Shown here one piece after another: positions 25,641-32,300 of a stretch of 45,078 nucleotides of DNA; the first letter of the stretch is position 1, and the number at the start of each line of letters is the position of its first letter. A program made the position numbers and the translations under genes. The notes under the pieces are model-generated. The model was not told the origin of the DNA. It searched no databases and worked only from the letters and a program-made list of their open reading frames with translations. The stretch is taken from positions 1 to 45,078 of the forward strand of contig CAMFKX010000009.1 of the NCBI GenBank assembly GCA_945957375.1. The letters are read 5' to 3'. Origin of the DNA: an uncultured Roseiarcus sp. (GTDB lineage Bacteria; Pseudomonadota; Alphaproteobacteria; Rhizobiales; Beijerinckiaceae).

Positions 25641-27134
25641 TCAGCCCGAGGAGAACATCGGAAAGGTGACGCCGAGGGACCACGCCATGATCAGCCCCAG
25701 GCCGATCCCGACCGCGGCCGGCGACATCGTGCGGCGGCCGACCCAGCCGCCCATGAGCCCAAAGATGATGAAGAACAGCAGGATGATGGGGATGATCAGG
25801 ATCAGGAAGAACAGCCGCTCGAAATTCAGCGCCACCGCCGCGCCCAGCGACGCGAGGAACGCGCCGCGCGCGAGGAACACGCGCCAGATTGAGGCCCGGC
25901 CGTTGTCCGTCGCGAGGCTGTCGGAGAGCATGTAGGGCACTGCGCCGACTGCGATGGCGGCGATGATGGGCAGCCTTGCCGGCGTCGGCATGAACGAGGC
26001 GACGTAACGATCGAGCGAGCCGCCGAACACGAAGATGCCGTAGGCGGCGAGCGCGCAAGCGGCGAGCCACGCCACCCTGCCGATGCGGACGCCGCTCCAG
26101 ACGAGAATCCCGAGCGCGAGCGCGCCGTAGACGAAGAGATGGACCGCCAGATAGTCCGCGACGAGCACCGGCAGGAAATGGGTGTCGACCCGGCTCAGCA
26201 ACAGCGGGGTCAGGGCCGCGGGGACCAGCATGGCGAGGAGGAAGGTCCGTATCGGCAGCCTCGGCGCGAGCCGCTCGCCCGCCGGCAACAGCTCCGAGAG
26301 CGGCCAGGCCAGGACCACAACGCCGGCCAGCAGCAGCACGATCCATCCGCCGGTCGCCGCGACCGGGCCGGCGCTCGCGCGTCCAAACACGGCGTCGAGC
26401 CATCCGCGCGCCTCGCGCAACGCCGTCGGAGAATAGAGGACGCCCACGTGCTCGACGTCCGGCGCGGCGACCGCGCGCCGGCCGGCGCCGCGGCCCGGGT
26501 CGCCGATGGTCTCGCCCTCGCGCGCTTCGGGATCGGCGAGGCGCACGTTGCGCAGGGCGTCGGCGCGCAGAAAGCCCTCCCAGGCGCCGGCGATCATCAG
26601 GAGGTTGCGCGGCTCCGCCGCGGTCACGGCTTCGGAAAACATCGAGACAGCCACGACGGCGGCGATGCGGGGATCGGCGAGCGCTTGCCGGACGATGATG
26701 TCGGAGGCCATCGAATGGCCGAGCAGCGCGACACGGCCGTCGACGAAGGGCAGCGCCAGCGCCGCATCCGTCACCCGTCCGATCTCGCGCATCAGCAGCC
26801 GCGTGGTCCCCTCGACGCGCGTCACGTCGCCCGACATCGGTGTCGGGTTTCTGCCGTGGCCCTCGAAGTCGAACGAGACGGCGACGTAGCCGGCCTGGGC
26901 GAGCGTCAGCGCATAGGCTTCCATCAACTGTCGCGACCCGGCAAAGCCGTGGGCGATGATGACCGCCGGGGCCTTGGCCACGTCCGCGCGCCGGTAGACC
27001 GTCGCCGGCGTCGAGCCGACCGCGAGCGGCGTGATCACCAGCCCGGAGCGCGCGTCTTCGAGGCGCCAAATCGCGACTGCGCAAAGCGTCAGACCCACGA
27101 GAAATGCGAGCAGGCGTGGACCCAGGGCGCGCAC
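25641..27134 (-). CDS. Alpha/beta hydrolase fused to a multi-helix membrane domain
   Basis: A 497-residue protein with an N-terminal membrane anchor (about 7-24), a soluble alpha/beta hydrolase domain (about 35-260) and roughly eight transmembrane segments to the C-terminus. The hydrolase part has an oxyanion-loop HGFAGS, DFEGHGRNP, the nucleophile S141 in GHSMASD, and a candidate catalytic histidine in VEHVGVLYS. The start is GTG at 27134. It begins 33 bp after bchG on the same strand, so it is probably co-transcribed with it. Function unknown; a role on bacteriochlorophyll, its ester bond or membrane lipids is speculation from position. It is convergent with bciA. Confidence 0.8.
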   Translation of the reverse strand: MRALGPRLLAFLVGLTLCAVAIWRLEDARSGLVITPLAVGSTPATVYRRADVAKAPAVIIAHGFAGSRQLMEAYALTLAQAGYVAVSFDFEGHGRNPTPMSGDVTRVEGTTRLLMREIGRVTDAALALPFVDGRVALLGHSMASDIIVRQALADPRIAAVVAVSMFSEAVTAAEPRNLLMIAGAWEGFLRADALRNVRLADPEAREGETIGDPGRGAGRRAVAAPDVEHVGVLYSPTALREARGWLDAVFGRASAGPVAATGGWIVLLLAGVVVLAWPLSELLPAGERLAPRLPIRTFLLAMLVPAALTPLLLSRVDTHFLPVLVADYLAVHLFVYGALALGILVWSGVRIGRVAWLAACALAAYGIFVFGGSLDRYVASFMPTPARLPIIAAIAVGAVPYMLSDSLATDNGRASIWRVFLARGAFLASLGAAVALNFERLFFLILIIPIILLFFIIFGLMGGWVGRRTMSPAAVGIGLGLIMAWSLGVTFPMFSSG

Positions 27135-27167
27135 GTTGGCCTCGATCGAATCGGCCGAACCGAAGAG

Positions 27168-28088
27168 CTAGGCAGCGAAAACGCGCACCGCGACCGCGCT
27201 GGCCATCATGCCGAGCACGAACAGCGGCACGCCGAAGCCACTGTACCACGCGGCGTCCGCGATCGGCGCCCGCAGGAAGCGCCGCATCATCAGCAATTGG
27301 CCGATCAACAGCAGAGCGACGACGCCGGCTTCGACCAACCGCCCCCACGACACGAGCAGCGCGATCACGACGAACTGGGGCGCCGCCATCGTGGCGCAGG
27401 CTACCTGCGCGGCGCGATCCGCTCCGAGCAGAACGGGAAGCGAATAAATCCCCATCTCCCGGTCGCCCTTGATCGCCTTGAAATCGTTCAAGGTCATGAT
27501 CCCGTGCGCCCCGACGCCGTAAAGCACGGCGAGCAGCAGGACCTGCGCCGGAGGAAGGGCGCCGCCCAGCATCGCCGCGGCGCCGGTGATCCAGGCGAGG
27601 CTCTCATAGGAAAAGCCGCAGGCCGCGTTTCCCCACCAGCCGTTGCGCTTCAGCCGCAGCGGCGGGGCGCTGTAGGCCCAGGCCAGCAGGACCGCGACGA
27701 CGGTGGCGATCAGCACCCAGGTTCCGAGCGTCGCGGCGACCAGCAGAGACAGGACCGTCCAGGCGACGGCGATGGCGAGGCCCCAGGCGCCGGGCACGCG
27801 CCCCGAGGGGATCGGCCGTTGCGGTTCGTTGATGGCGTCGACGTGACGGTCGTACCAATCGTTGCATGCCTGGCTCATGCCGCACACGAGCGGCCCCGCG
27901 AGGATCACGCCGACCAGCGCGGTATAGACGTTCGCGACGATCGGCGCGCCCGATGACGTCACGCCGCAGGCGAACGCCCACATCGGGGGAAACCAGGTGA
28001 TCGGTTTCAGCAGTTCAAGCACGGCTGATGGGGACGGATACGCCGCTGCGGACCCCGGCCAGATGGGGTCGTTCGACTCCGTGCTCAC
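27168..28088 (-). CDS. bchG: Bacteriochlorophyll synthase (BchG/ChlG)
   Basis: UbiA-type membrane prenyltransferase that esterifies bacteriochlorophyllide a with geranylgeranyl (or phytyl) diphosphate. The 306-residue protein has about nine hydrophobic segments and both Asp-rich loops: NDWYDRHVDAINEPQRPIPSG and NDFKAIKGDRE, together with LLKPITWFPPMWAFACG near the N-terminus; these are specific to BchG/ChlG within UbiA enzymes. Start GTG 28088 is preceded by GGGATGAG and fits the family length. A PpsR/CrtJ-like site overlaps the putative -35. None of the usual neighbours (bchP, pucC) is present in the window. Confidence 0.93.
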   Translation of the reverse strand: MSTESNDPIWPGSAAAYPSPSAVLELLKPITWFPPMWAFACGVTSSGAPIVANVYTALVGVILAGPLVCGMSQACNDWYDRHVDAINEPQRPIPSGRVPGAWGLAIAVAWTVLSLLVAATLGTWVLIATVVAVLLAWAYSAPPLRLKRNGWWGNAACGFSYESLAWITGAAAMLGGALPPAQVLLLAVLYGVGAHGIMTLNDFKAIKGDREMGIYSLPVLLGADRAAQVACATMAAPQFVVIALLVSWGRLVEAGVVALLLIGQLLMMRRFLRAPIADAAWYSGFGVPLFVLGMMASAVAVRVFAA

Positions 28089-28172
28089 GCGCTCATCCCA
28101 AACATCGCGAAAGGTCCGACCTTGGAAGCCGACGGATAAGTCCGAGGACGCCTGGATGGTCGTTCGCCGGGA

Positions 28173-28213
28173 CATTCAGCGCAGGCCAGCGCCTTTGTCA
28201 ACGACGCTGGACA
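28173..28213 (-). promoter_or_regulatory. bchG promoter with PpsR/CrtJ-type operator
   Basis: TGTCAACGACGCTGGACA at 28196-28213 fits the PpsR/CrtJ consensus TGT-N12-ACA, and even TGTC-N10-GACA. On the minus strand its end supplies a perfect -35, TTGACA (28196-28201), followed after 17 bases by TGAATG (28173-28178) as a poor -10. The predicted transcript would start about 80 bases before bchG. Overlap of the repressor site with -35 is the usual arrangement for aerobic repression of pigment genes. It could also influence the divergent methyltransferase gene. Confidence 0.65.
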
Positions 28214-28287
28214 CCTGCCTTCCGGCCGAGATCGAAATCGCCGACATCGCGCAGCGACTTCTCGACGCGGCCGCGTTAGGATGGCGT

Positions 28288-29247
28288 ATGCGCCTCATCC
28301 TCTCCGCCATCTGGATCGCTGTCCTCGCCGTGCTGGCCCCGGCGCACGCGGACTCAACCGATTCTGCGCTGAGCGCGGCGATCGACGGCGCCTGGCGCGG
28401 GCCGCAGAGCCGCGCGCGCGACGCCTATCGCCATCCCTACGAGTCGTTGACGTTCTGGGGCCTCAAGTCGGGCATGACCATTGTCGAAGTCGATCCGGGC
28501 GTCCGCGGGTGGTGGACCGAGATTCTTGCGCCCTACGCCCGCGCGACCGGCGGCGTCTATATCGCCGCCCTGCCCGATCGCGCGCAGTCCGCCCCCGCGG
28601 CGGAGAGTCCCGAGGCCGCGCACGCCGCCTTCTGGAAGGGTGTGGCGGACAAGTCCGTGTTCGGGGAGGTCAAGGCGTACGACTTCGGCCCTCAGCATCC
28701 CGACGCCATTCCCGCCGGATCGGTCGACCTCGTTCTGGTGGCGCGGGCGTTTCACAACTGGGCGCGCCAGGGCGAGGCGACCCACGCCTATCTCAGCGCC
28801 TTTTTCACGATGCTGAAGCCGGGCGGCATTCTCGCCGTCGAGCAGCACCGCGCCCCGGAAGGGGCCGACCCGCGCGCCGGAACCGGCTACGTCCCGGAAT
28901 CCTACGTCGTCGACGAGGCGCGCAAGCTCGGATTCGTCCTCGACGGAAAGTCCGAGATCAACGCGAACCCAAAGGACGGCAGAGACCATCCCTTCGGCGT
29001 CTGGACACTGCCGCCGACCCGGCGCAGCGCGCCGGCCGGGCAGCCCGCCGACCCGAATTTCGACCACGGTCGGGCGAATCGACGCCCTTCACCGCCGGAT
29101 CGGGAGACTCAGCGCCCCTTGGCGCGAATCTCGGCCGTGACGGTCGCGGGCGACGGCGAGGGGTCGGCGGCGACTGTCACGATCCCCGGGTCGTCTCCCG
29201 CCACGACCCGCCCGTTCGTGACCGTCACGTCGAACCCGTCCGGGTAG
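28288..29247 (+). CDS. Exported class I SAM methyltransferase-like protein, altered C-terminus
   Basis: A signal peptide (MRLILSAIWIAVLAVLAPAHA) is followed by a methyltransferase-like domain of the COG4798 type: AIDGAWRGPQSRARDAYRHPYE, GLKSGMTIVEVDPG as motif I, AGSVDLVLVARAFHNW, and PGGILAVEQHRAPEGADP. Such proteins usually end about 20 residues after PADPNFDH, but here the frame runs on for about 65 residues of low-complexity sequence, the last 139 bases of which are antisense to the next gene. A frameshift or small deletion just after FDH (about base 29070) is likely. ATG at 28288 was chosen for the signal peptide. Substrate unknown. Transcribed divergently from bchG. Confidence 0.75.
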   Translation: MRLILSAIWIAVLAVLAPAHADSTDSALSAAIDGAWRGPQSRARDAYRHPYESLTFWGLKSGMTIVEVDPGVRGWWTEILAPYARATGGVYIAALPDRAQSAPAAESPEAAHAAFWKGVADKSVFGEVKAYDFGPQHPDAIPAGSVDLVLVARAFHNWARQGEATHAYLSAFFTMLKPGGILAVEQHRAPEGADPRAGTGYVPESYVVDEARKLGFVLDGKSEINANPKDGRDHPFGVWTLPPTRRSAPAGQPADPNFDHGRANRRPSPPDRETQRPLARISAVTVAGDGEGSAATVTIPGSSPATTRPFVTVTSNPSG

Positions 29248-30668
29248 AGCGCGGCCGGGACGGCGATGGTCGTCAGGCTCCCGTTCATCGCACGGCCCTC
29301 CGGCGTCGTGGTCGTGTATTCGAGGCGGAAGACGCGCGCCGGTCCAGCGTCGAAGGCGATCGTCGTCGGCGTGCCGGCGACGCGCTGTGGATAGACGCGA
29401 GTCAGCGCGTCCAGAAGCGCGAAATTCACGTTGGTCTTGTCGGAGAGATCGCCCGACAGGTCGAACACGATCCCCTGCTTGCGCGGGTCCGACGGAAACC
29501 TCCGGTCCTTGTCCGGGTCGAGGCCGTTGAGGCTGAAATTGAAGCGCGGATTGTTGAACCAGGCCCAGTAGATCGACGAGATCATCGCCTCGTCGTTGAG
29601 GGCGCCCACCTTCTCCGCAGCCTTCACCAGGTCGTCCGTCGTCCCCGCCCCGCCGAATTCGCTGCACAGGACCGGAATCGCCGCGACCGACTTCTGATAG
29701 TCCAGCGCCTCGGCGAGCGGCCGGACGAATTTCTGTTTCGCCGGCTTGAGTTCGTCGTAATTGTGGAAGTTGAACCCGAGGTTGTCGAAACCCAGATCCG
29801 GCAGGAAGGTCTTCGCGCCCATGTCGTGCAGCACGTTGGGCTCGAACCAAACGATCGCCTCAGGGTGGCCCTGGCGCAGGTTCGGCACGGCGCATTCCCG
29901 GTAAAACCGGGCGAGGATCGCGTCGAAGCCGGGCGAGCCTTTGGCGAAGCCGAAGGGGGGCGTATACGCTTCCGTCCATAGGGAGCCGGGGGTCGGCTCG
30001 TTGAGCGGGTCGTAGCCGGCGACGGCGCCGCCCTGGTCGCGGAAGAACGCCGCGACGAAGCGGAGCATGGCGCCGTAATGCGTCCACAGGCCCTCCCGGC
30101 GGATGTCGCGCGCGTCGGCCGGCGCGGCCGCGTCGCTCCAGAAGGCGTCGAAGGCCGCGCAGAGATCGGTCGAGACGCCGTCGGGCGCGAGCAATTTCGA
30201 CAGCGCCGTCCCGCCGAAGGTGTTGAGCGGAAAGCCGAGGCTCGGCGTATTGGCGCCGACGTCCTTGCCGGGAAAGGCCTTGCCGCCGGAGATCACCGCC
30301 CAGGCGGGCGAGCCGAACCCCCAGGGCGGCGCGTAGGCGTCCTGGTGGAAATCGACCAGCGTGTAGATGCCGTGGCCCGCCAGCAGCGCGATCGTGGCCT
30401 TCAGGCTCGAAAGATAGTGGGTGTCGTAACTGCGCGTCTTGCCGTCGTCGGGCTTGAGGTAGGGTTCGACGTTCCCCCACGCGACCCCGAGGCGGACGAT
30501 GTTGAAGCCCCGTTCCTTCAGCATGGTCGCGTGGCGCGCGTCGAAGCCGAGCTCTTCCGGCGTCTTGCCGGTCTTGGAGACGAGGTTGACGCCGCGCAGG
30601 ATGACGACGTTGCCATCGGCGTTGACGATCCACTTCCCGCTCGTCCTCAGTTGCGGCAAAGCGCCCAT
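29109..30668 (-). CDS. GH5 glycoside hydrolase, endoglycoceramidase-like
   Basis: A 519-residue TIM-barrel hydrolase of family GH5. The N-terminal WIVNADGNVVILRGVNLVSK and the barrel carry DFHQDAY, the acid/base E224 in YDPLNEPTPGS, and the nucleophile E337 in PVLCSEFGGAG. From about residue 425 a beta-sandwich resembling the GH5 C-terminal domain of endoglycoceramidases follows. This layout suggests cleavage between oligosaccharide and ceramide of glycosphingolipids, although a generic endoglucanase cannot be excluded. ATG 30668 has a very strong AAAGGAGGG; no signal peptide is seen, which is odd for this family. Its 3' end overlaps the methyltransferase frame in antisense. Confidence 0.82.
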   Translation of the reverse strand: MGALPQLRTSGKWIVNADGNVVILRGVNLVSKTGKTPEELGFDARHATMLKERGFNIVRLGVAWGNVEPYLKPDDGKTRSYDTHYLSSLKATIALLAGHGIYTLVDFHQDAYAPPWGFGSPAWAVISGGKAFPGKDVGANTPSLGFPLNTFGGTALSKLLAPDGVSTDLCAAFDAFWSDAAAPADARDIRREGLWTHYGAMLRFVAAFFRDQGGAVAGYDPLNEPTPGSLWTEAYTPPFGFAKGSPGFDAILARFYRECAVPNLRQGHPEAIVWFEPNVLHDMGAKTFLPDLGFDNLGFNFHNYDELKPAKQKFVRPLAEALDYQKSVAAIPVLCSEFGGAGTTDDLVKAAEKVGALNDEAMISSIYWAWFNNPRFNFSLNGLDPDKDRRFPSDPRKQGIVFDLSGDLSDKTNVNFALLDALTRVYPQRVAGTPTTIAFDAGPARVFRLEYTTTTPEGRAMNGSLTTIAVPAALYPDGFDVTVTNGRVVAGDDPGIVTVAADPSPSPATVTAEIRAKGR

Positions 30669-30956
30669 GGCTCCCTCCTTTCGTTCGCCGTTGCCGACCG
30701 CCGGCCTTCTCCAGTCTGGACGCGTCGACGGCCGCCGTCCATCCCCGCGCGCTTGTCGTAGAGAGGAGCGAGAAAGAGAAGGAGGCCTGCGCCGCGCGAG
30801 CTGCCGGCGACGCCAGGGCGCGCAACGCCGCGTCCCGCGCCGCCGGAGGCCAGCGGTGGCGCGGGAGGCCAAGCTACCCGGGGCGGTCGTTGCAGCGCCA
30901 GCGAACGCGCTCTGCCCGCCGCGGCTATCCGGTCGCGCTGCGACGATCTCGCACGC

Positions 30957-31343
30957 TCAGCTGATGCGAACCCAGTCGGACCACAGCCAATCGGTGTTCT
31001 GGCTGGGGTTGGCGCAGCCGGTAATCCGATGCGCCGTGCGGCGCCAGGTCTGCACCGGCTGGTCCGCAGGGAACCGACGCTCGGTCTCGGATGTCGTCTC
31101 CATCCGGCAGCCTGCTCCGAGGCCATCGTCTCCGCCTGGCGGTTCCGGCGGTGGAGGCGGAGGCGGCTCCGGCGGAGGGGGCGGCGGATCCGGCGGTGGA
31201 GGCGGCGGCGGCTCCGGAGGAGGAGGAGGCGGCGGCGGCTCCGGCGGTGGGGGCGGCGTCGGCTCCGGCGGAGGAGGAGGCGGCGGCTCCGGCGGAGGAG
31301 GCGGCGGCTCCGGCGGAGGGTCCGGTTGCGGATCGTCACCCAT
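30957..31343 (-). CDS. Proline-rich repeat protein
   Basis: A 128-residue frame opening MGDDPQPDPPPEPPPPP, continuing as about eight PEPPPPPP-type units to residue 68, then a non-repetitive 60-residue tail with two cysteines and an aromatic end (DWLWSDWVRIS). GGAGG lies seven bases before the ATG, which favours this strand over the Gly-rich frames on the other. A stiff polyproline segment plus a folded tail suggests a spacer or envelope-associated protein, but there is no signal peptide. I recognise no family. The upstream gap 30669-30956 shows nothing clear. Confidence 0.5.
   Translation of the reverse strand: MGDDPQPDPPPEPPPPPPEPPPPPPPEPTPPPPPEPPPPPPPPEPPPPPPPDPPPPPPEPPPPPPPEPPGGDDGLGAGCRMETTSETERRFPADQPVQTWRRTAHRITGCANPSQNTDWLWSDWVRIS
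31138..31325. repeat. GC-rich tandem repeat encoding polyproline
   Basis: Eight or so imperfect units built on GGCGGCTCCGGCGGAGGAGG, each 18-27 bases, in the 5' half of the proline-rich gene. The units vary in the number of GGA/GGC triplets, as expected for slippage. The strong G/C strand asymmetry could form stable single-strand structures. Confidence 0.8.
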
Positions 31344-31669
31344 TGCAGGCCTCCATGGTCGCGGGACTGGAAGTTAACGGCGTGACCACCGCCCTGCAAC
31401 CGCTATCTGGGGCGAGGTCTTGGTTCGACTTCAGGCCTGCCCAGCGGCTGCAGGCTGAACAACAATCGCGGATCCGCGCAGGGGTAGCACTATGAACGAC
31501 CCGCCGGCGCTCGCCTGCGCAAGCATTCCGAAACAGACGGAACCTGAGTTGGCTCTTTTTTGCCCGGCGGGCCTGCCCGCCGGGCCTCATGACCGGGATG
31601 AGCGCCCTGTCGGCGAGGTTGTCCTGAATCCGGGTTCCGCCGAAGTGAATGACCCAGACGACGATCGCG
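31344..31669. other. Intergenic stretch, 326 bp, with one perfect hairpin
   Basis: No convincing gene on either strand. The only clear structure is a 10-base perfect stem with a 4-base loop at 31562-31585 (GCCCGGCGGG / CCCGCCGGGC). A run of six T precedes it on the plus strand, which is the wrong side for an intrinsic terminator in that direction, and gives A's after it on the minus strand. Confidence 0.6.
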
Positions 31670-31683
31670 CTACGCGATCGTCG
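31659..31683. repeat. 11-bp perfect inverted repeat over SDR stop codon
   Basis: CGACGATCGCG (31659-31669) and CGCGATCGTCG (31673-31683) flank CTA, which is the TAG stop of the truncated SDR on the minus strand. There is no T-tract, so intrinsic termination is doubtful. Confidence 0.55.
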
Positions 31684-32254
31684 GGACGATGCCGCCCTCC
31701 ATGCGAACCGCCGCGCAGTTCGTTATCGCGCCCAGAGGGCTTGCGAGAAGCGCCACCTGCGCCGCGATCTCTTCCGCCTCGATCAGGCGCCGGATCAGGG
31801 AAAGCGGGCGGACGGTGCGAAAGAACTCGGCCTCGCGTTCCGCCTCAGGCGCGTTGTTGTTGGCTACGACGGACCGGACAAGTTCGACGATTCCCTCCGA
31901 CCGTGTCGGTCCCGGCAGAACCGAATTCACAGTCACGCCCGTGCCGGTCGTCTGCGCGGCGAGGCCGCGCGCGATCGCGAGAAGCGCGGTCTTGGCCATC
32001 CCGTAATGGATCATCTCGGTAGGAGTGATAAGCGCGCTCTCGCTCGCGACGAAAATGATCCGCACCCAATCCTTCGCCAGCATCCGCGGAAAATAATGGC
32101 GCGCGAGCCGTGCGCCGCTCACGACGTTGACCTCGAAGAAATGGCGCCAGTCCGCGTCGGTGATCTCCACGAACGGTTTGGCCTAGTAGACGCCCAGATT
32201 GTTCACCAGGACGTCGGCATCTGCGCGCGCTCCTCGAGCATCTGGGCGGTCTGA
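31670..32254 (-). pseudogene. Decayed short-chain dehydrogenase/reductase
   Basis: The C-terminal two-thirds of a classical SDR: ADADVLVNNLGVY, then a TAG stop at 32183-32185 where a sense codon is expected, then AKPFVEI and about 165 residues with FFEVNVVSGARLARHYFPRM, the catalytic Ser region (VASESAL) and YGMAK of the YxxxK motif, GPTRSEG and GGIVPTIA. Upstream the homologous reading QTAQMLEERA is in another frame, implying a frameshift at about 32225-32235, and the N-terminal Rossmann fold with its nucleotide-binding glycines is missing. The next gene starts only 47 bases beyond, so the 5' part was probably deleted. A GTG at 32170 could express a truncated protein, but it would lack cofactor binding. 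Confidence 0.85.
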
Positions 32255-32300
32255 AAGAAGCGGAAGCCGATGGAGGCCTATCTCTGGTTTGATCGTCCCC

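Noticed and set aside
30700-31377. Glycine/serine-rich plus-strand frame (GGGGSGGGG-like) across the repeat
   Set aside because: It is the antisense of the proline-rich gene; the minus strand has a GGAGG ribosome site and a non-repetitive C-terminal tail, the plus strand has neither.
31556-31585. Perfect 10-bp hairpin next to six T's as an intrinsic terminator
   Set aside because: The T-run precedes the hairpin on the plus strand and becomes A's after it on the minus strand, so neither direction gives a hairpin followed by U's.
31492-32022. Plus-strand frame starting MNDPPALACASIPKQ
   Set aside because: Low-complexity Arg/Pro-rich translation, antisense to the decayed SDR, no ribosome site, no recognisable domain.
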